64,000 bases of DNA from the NCBI RefSeq assembly GCF_000375405.1, contig NZ_AQWS01000017.1:1-64000 (forward strand), given 5' to 3'. This DNA is from Bacteroides propionicifaciens DSM 19291 = JCM 14649. GTDB taxonomy: Bacteria > Bacteroidota > Bacteroidia > Bacteroidales > Bacteroidaceae. A program made the position numbers and the translations under genes. Shown piece by piece: positions 8,697 to 17,200 of the stretch (positions are counted from its first letter, which is position 1; every line of letters begins with the position of its first letter). The notes under the pieces are model-generated. The model made no database searches and was not told the origin of the DNA. It was given only the letters and a program-made list of their open reading frames with translations.

Positions 8697-9959
8697 TCAG
8701 CTTAATTTAGATAAATCATAACCCGTAGGACTTTGAAAGACACGCAGATCAAATTCTGATACTGCAGCCAATACATGATCAAAAACATCCGACTGCAAGT
8801 CTTCATAAGGTACCCAACTACTGGTATCCGAGAAGAAGTAAAGCTCAAGAGGAATACCGATCTCGGTAGGCTGAAGTTGTCTTACCATGCAGAGGAATCC
8901 ACTATTCTTATTTACCCGTGAGTTGTTCTGCAGATAGAGTGTGATGTACTGACGAAACACACCAAGATTTGTTTGATGCCTTCCATTCACAAGCAAATCA
9001 GTATCGACATTATAGGCTTGATTATATGCATTGATCTCTTCTTGCTTTTCGGAGATATACTCCTTAAGTAGATCAATCTTCTTGAAACGCTCTATCATCT
9101 CTTGAGAGCAAAACTTCACACTCGACATATCTATATTGATGTGTCGTTTAACACGACGCCCATTGGAGTCGACCATTCCCTTCCAGTTTTGGAAAGAATC
9201 TTTTACCAATACGTATGGAGGAAGAGTTGTTATTGTTTTATCAAAGTTTTGAACCTTCACAGTATTCAAGCTTACTTCAATCACAGTACCATCTGCACCA
9301 TGCTTAGGAACCGTGATCCAGTCGCCCACACTCAACATATTATTGGCCGATAGCTGAATTCCCGAGACCACTCCAAGAATACTATCTTGAAACACCAACA
9401 TAAATACTGCGGCTGAAGCACCAAGACCAGCCAATAGATAGCCTGGTTCTTTACCTGTAAATGCACTGATTACAATGATAGCACCAATAATTAAGACTAT
9501 AATTTGAGCAGTTTGGAGAATACCCCGCAATGGCCTATTTTTTAGCTCCTCCTTAGCAGAGTAAACCTCATAAATAGCTGTCATAACATAGGTAATAACA
9601 CGCAGAATAACTACGATAATATAAACATTACAGAGTCTTAAGAAAAACTGCATAAGCTTATCTAGCTCAACTGTAAAAAGGAGCGGGAACAGAGTGATCA
9701 GAATGAATGGAGTAATCAGACGCCCCGTAGACTTAATTATCTTTGGAGCAGTAACAAAATAAAAGAAACTATTGGCAGGAAACCTTGACCTCACTCTTTT
9801 AATCAACCTTAAGACTAAAAAAGTAACTATATATTCGACCACTAAGGCAACACCAATAAGTATTAAAAGCAATAACACCTTAGATAAAATCCCAGATAAG
9901 CTTTGTGAGAAGCCCCAATTTACAAACATATTAAATATAGTATTCAGGGTTTCATTCAT
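8697..9959 (-). CDS. MscS-family mechanosensitive channel (YbdG-like)
   Basis: This 420-residue inner-membrane protein has about five helices: residues 18-50, 75-98, 105-130, 150-168 and the pore helix 172-200. A MscS beta-domain (NMLSVGDWITV, TTLPPYVLV) and a cytoplasmic tail follow. The pore helix carries the Gly/Ala-rich pattern LAGLGASAAVFMLVFQD. Length and topology resemble E. coli YbdG rather than the three-helix MscS, so it probably opens on osmotic downshock to release solutes. It is the last gene of the run DUF1573-meaB-AAA-DUF4435-mscS, with 29 bp to the gene before it. No sign of truncation. Confidence 0.87.
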   Translation of the reverse strand: MNETLNTIFNMFVNWGFSQSLSGILSKVLLLLILIGVALVVEYIVTFLVLRLIKRVRSRFPANSFFYFVTAPKIIKSTGRLITPFILITLFPLLFTVELDKLMQFFLRLCNVYIIVVILRVITYVMTAIYEVYSAKEELKNRPLRGILQTAQIIVLIIGAIIVISAFTGKEPGYLLAGLGASAAVFMLVFQDSILGVVSGIQLSANNMLSVGDWITVPKHGADGTVIEVSLNTVKVQNFDKTITTLPPYVLVKDSFQNWKGMVDSNGRRVKRHINIDMSSVKFCSQEMIERFKKIDLLKEYISEKQEEINAYNQAYNVDTDLLVNGRHQTNLGVFRQYITLYLQNNSRVNKNSGFLCMVRQLQPTEIGIPLELYFFSDTSSWVPYEDLQSDVFDHVLAAVSEFDLRVFQSPTGYDLSKLS

Positions 9960-9988
9960 AATTCAAAAAGTTAAAAGTTAGTATTTAA

Positions 9989-11011
9989 TTAATCTGTAGC
10001 TAGAGAGCCACCATTCAGATTCTCCATAAAACTCTTCAAATCTGAATAAAGCCAATGATAGGCAAAAAGATTATTAAAGCCAAAATTTCGCTTCAAGGCT
10101 TGCTCTATATCAGTCAAACTATTCTGATATGCAGTTAATTCGTTATTGTATTGTTCTTTGTGTACAGCCAAACGCTCGATATATCGCTCACGCTGTTGAA
10201 TCAAGATGGAGCATACTGGTTTGATTATTCGCATTACTACATGATCGAAGATATGGTGACCCTGCATAAATAGATATGTCGTGTCGGGCTCTAAACCCAA
10301 TTGCTTAAGATCTGGCTCAAGCTGAGCGACCTGTTGGACATACTCGGGGTAATTTCGCTCTAGTTCGGCTAGCTTCTGAGCAACCTTATCACGCAAACGA
10401 TTTAAAGACTTCTGAGGTTCTCTAACCTGAAAGGTGTAGATACGAGTCAGATTATTGAGTACATGCATGGGGAAGGCTTGTGTATCTCTTTGACGAGCAA
10501 ACCAAATGGTCCATAAGAAAAGAGGATAAACGATTTGAGAGTATTCAGCTAGGTAGCGCTTAAAGTCAAATATTTCGTTGTCATTTAGTGTGGCTTGCAC
10601 ACACACTTCATGCAGACTATCAGCAAAACAGAAGTAATTCTCAATAGCATAGGCATAAGTATGGAAAACAAAAGCATTGGTATTGATCTCCTTAGAGATA
10701 TGGGTAGCATCTTGCAACAAGAAGTCGTAATCACTATCGACACAAGCAAGCAAGCTTTCGCCTAGTTGCGAAGATCCAATCGAATTGAGTAGAACAATCT
10801 TCTTGCCCTTAGTCAGCGTATTGGCCGAAGGCAGCATCACTCTAAAGTAGTATTTATCAGTTTCAAACTTCTCTAGCAAGTTCCGCCAAAAGGCAACATC
10901 ATCATAACTCTCAACATAGGCTACAATACATTTACGAGCTGATTTTGAGTAAAGGTATTGAGCTGCTTTAAGATAGTCGGATGATAGGTTCGTTTTTAAT
11001 GACTTCGCCAT
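9989..11011 (-). CDS. DUF4435 protein, TOPRIM-type nuclease candidate (AriB-like)
   Basis: This 340-residue protein belongs to the DUF4435 family. It shows the TOPRIM-like acidic pattern: Glu34 in the VESYDDVAFW segment, Asp92/Asp94/Asp96 in CVDSDYD, then YAIENYF at 121-127. The remaining C-terminal two thirds are helical with possible coiled coil (about 205-320). In the PARIS anti-phage system a DUF4435 TOPRIM nuclease (AriB) is held by an ABC-type ATPase (AriA) and released when phage proteins are sensed. Here the gene starts 3 bp after the stop codon of an AAA/ABC-type ATPase gene, so the two are translationally linked. It is somewhat longer than typical AriB as I recall it. Defence function is inferred from family and pairing, not shown. 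Confidence 0.75.
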   Translation of the reverse strand: MAKSLKTNLSSDYLKAAQYLYSKSARKCIVAYVESYDDVAFWRNLLEKFETDKYYFRVMLPSANTLTKGKKIVLLNSIGSSQLGESLLACVDSDYDFLLQDATHISKEINTNAFVFHTYAYAIENYFCFADSLHEVCVQATLNDNEIFDFKRYLAEYSQIVYPLFLWTIWFARQRDTQAFPMHVLNNLTRIYTFQVREPQKSLNRLRDKVAQKLAELERNYPEYVQQVAQLEPDLKQLGLEPDTTYLFMQGHHIFDHVVMRIIKPVCSILIQQRERYIERLAVHKEQYNNELTAYQNSLTDIEQALKRNFGFNNLFAYHWLYSDLKSFMENLNGGSLATD

Positions 11012-11014
11012 GTA

Positions 11015-11848
11015 TTACTGCTTTAGGCACGATATATCAGAGACTTCAGTAACATTGTCAATCCAACCCTCCATAATTACAGCAGGAGAATGTGTCGTCA
11101 ATATTAGCTGCACATTGGGATTAATTTCTCTTATTATGGCGATTAACTTCTGCTGCCACTCAATATGTAAAGAAGCCTCAGGTTCGTCCATAAACATAAC
11201 ATAGTATTGCTGATCTTGAACTAAGGTAGTCAGTAAAATTAAAAGCATCTGCTTCTCACCTGAAGAGAGCTGATAAGGAAGTAATAAAATATCGTCTTTA
11301 CGAAAAGCAATATCGTTACGCTTCCGATCAATAAATTTACCGGTATAAGAAAATAGATCGTCAACAATGTCTTGGAAACGTTTTTTATTTGCTGCCAAAG
11401 ATGCTGCTTGAGCACGGACTTCAGGATCATCACTACCCAAGCAGTCAATCATACGATTGGCCACATTAACTTGGTAATCCAAATACTTTTTCTGCAAGAG
11501 ATAAAGCTGCCAATCAAGTTCCGAGAGGATATCCTTGTCTACCTTAAGTGCTACCTCTTTCAACATTAAAGGCCTATCATAGCTACGAATTACATTGTAG
11601 GCTATGAACTTGGCCTCGGGTTGATCAAAGGTCACACTCACTCCTTCGACAGGACGCAGTGTTGAAGACACATCACCCTCATGTTGTTCTAAAAAGCTAA
11701 CGATACGGTTAAGAATAGTAGTTTTACCAACACCATTTATTCCCGAGAGAATATTGACATCCCGATGTAAATCCCACTTAACAGTAAGTTTATTCCAGAG
11801 ATTCTCGATAGAAATACTCTTTATGTATTTTGCAAATTCATTAGCCAT
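11015..11848 (-). CDS. ABC/AAA-type ATPase paired with DUF4435 (AriA-like)
   Basis: This 277-residue cytoplasmic ATPase is of the SMC/RecF/OLD-like type. Walker A is GINGVGKTT (36-44), the ABC signature LSSGEKQ (194-200), Walker B YVMFMDEPEAS (216-226) and the switch His253 in TTHSP. The segment between Walker A and the signature is short and helical (about 95-170), with no long coiled coil and no permease part. It is shorter than the AriA proteins of known PARIS systems as I recall them. The adjacent DUF4435 gene begins 3 bp after its stop. The pair sits between meaB and mscS with gaps of 29-33 bp, as if part of one operon. It may regulate the DUF4435 partner; a housekeeping role cannot be excluded. 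Confidence 0.78.
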   Translation of the reverse strand: MANEFAKYIKSISIENLWNKLTVKWDLHRDVNILSGINGVGKTTILNRIVSFLEQHEGDVSSTLRPVEGVSVTFDQPEAKFIAYNVIRSYDRPLMLKEVALKVDKDILSELDWQLYLLQKKYLDYQVNVANRMIDCLGSDDPEVRAQAASLAANKKRFQDIVDDLFSYTGKFIDRKRNDIAFRKDDILLLPYQLSSGEKQMLLILLTTLVQDQQYYVMFMDEPEASLHIEWQQKLIAIIREINPNVQLILTTHSPAVIMEGWIDNVTEVSDISCLKQ

Positions 11849-11881
11849 AGTTAGTCAACATTAAAGGTTATAACACTTCTC

Positions 11882-12982
11882 TTATTTTCCCATCTTACCA
11901 AAATAAGCATCAAGTAATGCTTTAGCAGCAACGAAAGATGTTACGTTTCCACTCAATACCGATTTCTCATAATCGGCTAGCATATCTTTGATTATCGTAT
12001 TGTTGTAGAAATTAGAACGCAAAGCACCATTAATAGTTTCATACATCCAGTATTTACTCTGCTGATTGCGATGATGTTCAAAGTATCCGTTCTGTTTAAC
12101 AAAAACCATGTACTCATCAATCATGTCCCAAATCTCTTTGATTCCCAAATTATAGAAACCTGAGTAGGTCAAGACTTGAGGCGTCCAACCTGATTCAGGA
12201 GCAGGAAACAAATGTAATGCATTTTTAAATTGAGTTGCTGCAAGCTTAGCCTTATCGATATTATCGCCATCAGCTTTGTTAATAACAATGCCATCAGCCA
12301 TTTCCATGATACCACGCTTGATACCTTGAAGCTCATCGCCTGTACCCGCAAGTTGGATTAGAAGAAAGAAATCAACCATTGAGTGTACTGCAATTTCACT
12401 TTGCCCCACACCAACGGTCTCTACAAATATCTTATCAAAACCAGCTGCCTCACAAAGAATAATAGATTCTCTTGTTTTACGAGCTACGCCACCCAATGAA
12501 CCAGCCGAGGGGCTAGGACGAATAAAAGAGTTGGGGTGATTTGAGAGTTGTTCCATACGGGTTTTATCACCCAGGATACTTCCCTTACTACGCTCACTAC
12601 TTGGGTCAATGGCCAATACAGCTAGTTTTCCACCTTGTTTGAGTACGTGCATACCAAAGGAGTCGATAGAGGTACTTTTACCTGCACCAGGAACTCCACT
12701 AATACCGATACGAACAGAGTTACCCGAATAGGGTAAACATTTCTCTATCACCTCTTGGGCAATAGCATGATGATCGGGATTAACACTTTCGACTAATGTT
12801 ACAGCCTGGCTTAGTACGCTTATATTCCCGCTAACAATTCCCTCAACATAATCACCAATAGACAATCCTTTTTTACGGACACGTTTAGCTTTCAGGTAGG
12901 GACTAACGGTATCAGGGCGATCTATTCCCCTATTTACTTTCAGACCTTTGTATTCTTCATTATTTTCGGGGTGCTTTTCCAT
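11882..12982 (-). CDS. meaB: Methylmalonyl-CoA mutase-associated GTPase MeaB
   Basis: This 366-residue G3E-family GTPase protects and reactivates the B12-dependent methylmalonyl-CoA mutase and gates loading of adenosylcobalamin. The P-loop is GVPGAGKST (96-104), followed by AVLAIDPSSERSKGSILGDKTRM, EAAGFDKIFVETVGVGQSE and the base-recognition motif NKADG. Length equals the family's usual 330-370, with a C-terminal dimerisation arm. No mutase gene is in this window. It lies 24 bp after the DUF1573 gene and 33 bp before the ATPase gene. Its presence implies a succinate-propionate route and B12 use, consistent with the cobalamin riboswitch at 55506. Confidence 0.95.
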   Translation of the reverse strand: MEKHPENNEEYKGLKVNRGIDRPDTVSPYLKAKRVRKKGLSIGDYVEGIVSGNISVLSQAVTLVESVNPDHHAIAQEVIEKCLPYSGNSVRIGISGVPGAGKSTSIDSFGMHVLKQGGKLAVLAIDPSSERSKGSILGDKTRMEQLSNHPNSFIRPSPSAGSLGGVARKTRESIILCEAAGFDKIFVETVGVGQSEIAVHSMVDFFLLIQLAGTGDELQGIKRGIMEMADGIVINKADGDNIDKAKLAATQFKNALHLFPAPESGWTPQVLTYSGFYNLGIKEIWDMIDEYMVFVKQNGYFEHHRNQQSKYWMYETINGALRSNFYNNTIIKDMLADYEKSVLSGNVTSFVAAKALLDAYFGKMGK

Positions 12983-13006
12983 AACAAATTCGATTCTTAT
13001 ATTTTA

Positions 13007-14074
13007 CTATTTTATTTGTATGAGAGATTTCGGAGCAAACGGATCATTTGTAACGATAAGAAAGTCTAAGCTGTCTTTCTTACTTATTATCTTGTTTTGA
13101 TCCACTTTTATTTTTATGCGAGCAGTCTCTCCACTTTTTAATGTTGTTTTATTAAGCGATAACTTAACAGCTGGACTAAAGGTTTGTAACTTTAGAATTT
13201 TCAAGTCTCCCATTCCTTTATTTGTTATCATAACAGATCCAGAAGCTTTATCTTTATGAGCAAGAATTACTGACAAATCAGAATTGGTACGATTAAGTTC
13301 CATCCTTGGTTTATTAACATTTGAACTTTCTGTATTGTTTCCTGAGTTTGGTAATAAGGTAAACGAAAAGGGGATTTTATTGTCTACTCCCACTTTATCA
13401 CCAATAAATCTAGACAAATAAACATCAGAAGCATACAGCCCATAAGTAGGCCAAAGTTCTGAATCGAAGGTAACTTCAATCTCTCCTTTTTCACCCTTAG
13501 GAATATAAAGATCTGACGATTTTACAGTAAAGAAAGAAGGCGCATGCATAAGAATTGGAGCATAAGGACTACTGCCTTCGTTGACTACACTTATCTTAAA
13601 GGAAGGTTTATCTCCCACCTTTACATCTCCAAAATTTAGGGAGTCTAAATTTAAGCGAATATCACCAATCTTTACAGGATGAGATCTACTAAAGTCTGTA
13701 ATCTCACGGACTACTTCACCCGTAAAATTCAAAAAGACCATATCAGGATTAGCATTGCTATAAATTGAAACCTCTTTATAAAAACTACCCAAAGCTTTGG
13801 CATCAAAGGCTACACGCACTACTCCTTTTTGGTTAGGGTCAATCGCATCCTGAGGCCATGAAGCCACGCTACAAGCACAAGAAGTTGTAACATTAGAGAG
13901 TATTAAGGGCTGATCACCCGTATTGGTAATAATGTAATCAATTACAACAGGTTTGTTCCATTCTATCTGACCAAAATCATAAGACTCTATATTTGCAGTC
14001 AGACGTGCCTGTGCCATAAGCTGAATTGAGCTTAGGAGAAATAGAATTATAACGAAAGATATGCGCTTCATCAA
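13007..14074 (-). CDS. DUF1573 secreted protein
   Basis: This 355-residue protein has a signal peptide (residues 1-22, ending MAQA) and two to three immunoglobulin-like DUF1573/ASPM-hydin-type beta-sandwich repeats. The first repeat carries the typical NTGDQPL and TSCACSV motifs (around 50-70), and a second one begins around FGDVKVGDKPSF. Such proteins are common periplasmic or surface proteins in Bacteroidetes with no established reaction. It is the first gene of the minus-strand run leading to meaB, the ATPase/DUF4435 pair and mscS. A -7 box and a 15-bp dyad lie directly upstream. Confidence 0.85.
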   Translation of the reverse strand: MMKRISFVIILFLLSSIQLMAQARLTANIESYDFGQIEWNKPVVIDYIITNTGDQPLILSNVTTSCACSVASWPQDAIDPNQKGVVRVAFDAKALGSFYKEVSIYSNANPDMVFLNFTGEVVREITDFSRSHPVKIGDIRLNLDSLNFGDVKVGDKPSFKISVVNEGSSPYAPILMHAPSFFTVKSSDLYIPKGEKGEIEVTFDSELWPTYGLYASDVYLSRFIGDKVGVDNKIPFSFTLLPNSGNNTESSNVNKPRMELNRTNSDLSVILAHKDKASGSVMITNKGMGDLKILKLQTFSPAVKLSLNKTTLKSGETARIKIKVDQNKIISKKDSLDFLIVTNDPFAPKSLIQIK

Positions 14075-14105
14075 TGTCTAGTTTTTTAGGATGTTCGTTT
14101 ACATA

Positions 14106-14161
14106 CAAAAATAGGTTTTTTAGCCAAACTATTCTAGTCTTCTTGAAATAGTTTGGCTAAA
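14106..14161 (-). promoter_or_regulatory. Promoter of the DUF1573-meaB operon with 15-bp dyad
   Basis: The minus-strand -7 box TATTTTTG (14113-14106) is 31 bp before the ATG. Just upstream is a perfect 15-bp inverted repeat (14119-14133 and 14147-14161, 13-nt spacer; core TTTAGCCAAACTATT) covering the -33 region. It lacks a T-run on either strand in the right place for a terminator, so an operator role is possible. Confidence 0.5.
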
Positions 14162-14220
14162 GATGAAATAAAATGCGTTTTAAGTAAATTATTTTACAAG
14201 AAGTCCGTACTTGTTCCCAA

Positions 14221-14270
14221 TAATAAAAAATGTCCTCAATAAGAAAGTAACTTCTTATTGAGGACATTTT
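14221..14270 (-). terminator. Terminator of the alpha-2-macroglobulin gene
   Basis: A perfect 19-bp stem (14227-14245 with 14252-14270) encloses a 6-nt loop. On the minus strand it is followed by TTTTTTATTA, and it lies 24 bp after the stop codon. Confidence 0.85.
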
Positions 14271-14293
14271 GATAGTAGCAACTAGATAGTTAC

Positions 14294-17200
14294 TCATTTA
14301 GAATCAATAACTTGACTACCAGAATAGCCGGACAACTCAGGAGAATAAGCACTTTGTATCGTTACTGTACCAGTTTGGTACTGACCACCACGGACTACAA
14401 ACGATCTATTCTCTAGAACATAGCTACCTTTTTCTAAGGAGTAAAAGAAATACTGGGTAGATGCATCTCGAACAGATGTATAGGACGCTATAAACTGCCT
14501 TCCTCTAAGCAAGCTGTTCCACCTGTAACCTGAATTCGTTACAGTAGGCTCAAGGTTGCCTGCGCGACTATCTGTTATCTGTACATAATCTATATCACGT
14601 TCAAGCTTAAAATTAACACGACTAACCAAAACATCACCTGCCTGAAGGATAGTCTTCTCTGTTATTGGTTTGAGTTCTTTCTTACCATTCACTACTTGCT
14701 CCAGATAATACTTCGTATCAACTTGAATGGTAGAGCCCGAAGATTTTACATCCGTAATTGGCGCATAATACTTACCAATAATCCTACCCCAAACTACCTG
14801 ATTACCTGTCTTATCAAGCACCATTTCAGGCGTAGTTTGGTCAACCCTTATAGTTTGCTTTACAAAAGGTTTTTTAGCATCCACGACTAACTCTTCTTTG
14901 CCTAACTTAATAGTTAAACGCTCAGTGTTAGCCTTAGTTTTTTGGGAGTCCATTCCAATAGCAGAAATAGCTGCACCTGCAGTAAACTCGTTATAAACTT
15001 TTTCGTTATTTAATTTAGCAGCCAACCAGAACTTCATATCATTTAGTCTTTGTTCATCACTCTGCCAATGTTCTAAAGCTTTCATAGCAGCAATATGGGT
15101 ATTCAACTGCTCATACAATGGTAGTTTATCGAACTGAATTCCAGCAAAATAAACCCCATCACTTGTCGCATCATCATACAAATACTCAATTAATGAAGAC
15201 TGGAAACTATTAGCTAGTTTCTTGTGCCCTCCAGACACAGCCAACTGTAAAGCCAATGCACGCTGCATAAGGCTTCCATCTTTGAGTACTGTTGGCAACA
15301 AGCTCACAATTAACTCATTTTGCTTTTTCTGCTCTTGTGAGAACTTCAACTTCTGATTCAAGCCCAACACAACCACCTGCATTTGTGCTACCGAAGGCAT
15401 TACAATATCTTTAATATATTCAGCTCTAAAGAGTGTTGCATAGAGGTAGTTTAATCCTGAATCTATCATTTCACTAGCAAGAGAAGCATTAGCCGCGTCT
15501 ACTCCAGTCGAGTGGCTATAATCAAATAAGTTTTGCACCACCAACAGTGTAACTCTCACACTAGAATCCATGTTTTCATACCATGCAAAGCCACCATCAG
15601 CTCCTTGAAGCGCTTTAAGCTGGTCAAGATAACCTCTAAGTTGAAGTTGAGAGGTATTTATAACCACCTCACGCTGGAACATAGAAATTGTATTCTCTTG
15701 ATTAGCTGGCATAGCCGCCCAAGGAGTTTCTTGATTTAAGATTGTTCTAAACTGAGCATTATTATCAAAACTCTTAAATGAATTATCTTTTGTGAACGAT
15801 TTGATAAACTCTGGATTAGATTTCCATAGCTCGTAAGCAACACTACTCACAGCCAACTTATTACTTAAACTCAACGAGCTTACCGAACTCGACATCCATG
15901 TACGCAAGATTGGATCTACAGTAAACCACAAGGGGTTTGAGGTAAACTCAACAAGTACTTCTTTATTTTTTGCTGTTTTAGCATTATTCCCAAAGAGATC
16001 ACTTAGATCAACTGTTTTCTGTCCTGGCTTAATTTCAATGATTGATTTGCCCGAAATAAAAGGTTCAATATTAGAGAGAATAGGAATTACATATTGCTCC
16101 CCATCACTGTGCTTACCAGCATTGGCTAGGATACGAATACCAACTTCACTTCGATCACTTAACATTGGCAATTCAAAAGACACAGTGCTTTCAGAGTTAG
16201 CCTTAACAGCTACAGCTTGTTTGAATTTAGCGATTTGCTTATCGGTAACAGGATCAAAAAGAACCAGCTCAACAGAAGACTCTAGGGACGTAGGATAAGC
16301 ATTTTTCAAGATTGAACTTAACGTCACTTTATCACCTTGACGAATGAAACGTGGCGTGTTCATAAGAATGGCAAATTTACGCTCTGTAAAAGCAATCTTA
16401 TCGGAATAGCCGACAATCATATCCTTATTATGTGCATAAACCTGTACATTCCATTTGGTTAGTTGTTCAGGACTTGTAAAACTAATCTTTACTTTCCCGT
16501 TTTTATCTGTAGATAAAGTGGGTTTAAAGAATGCTGTTTCATCGAAGTTCGAGCGAATAGCTGTTGTCGCACCTGCTTGATTCATTGCTCCAGCATCTGC
16601 TGCACTCTCTTCCATTACAGCCTGTGGTGCTGCATTAACAGCACCCGTCACTACAGCTTCTGAAAGCTCGTCATATTGTCTATCTTCGCCATCGAAGGAT
16701 ACTTTAGCCCTAGACATTCCCCTAATCATCACTCTCGGCTTATATTGTTCAAAGAAGAAAAACTTATCAAACGAGTATTCAGGAATAGACTTAGGATTCT
16801 GGTCAAAAGCAAACTTTGAGTAAATAGTATTTTTATAATTCCTAGCTGATGAATATACATCTACCGACGGAAGACTTGCATTATTGAAATCGAATCGACT
16901 TTCACCTCGCATATAAGCTGGTGTGAGCTCATCCAAAGAGGCATCGTACATTAAAGCTAGCAACTCTACATCTGTCACTGGTCTGCTTTGAGCATCCAAC
17001 ACCTGAAGAATCCACTCCTGCTTAGCCCCAGCATTAATTTTATCTCTAAAAGTGAGCCAACTTAGCGATAGGTTTTCCTCTTTAGCATCTAAAGTCAAAG
17101 AGACTCTTCGTGTATATAGTCTATGGTTCTTATAATAAGTAAATACCACAACGGCTCCACTTCGATACGCTTGACTAAAAGGCAGTGCTAGCTTAGTGTA

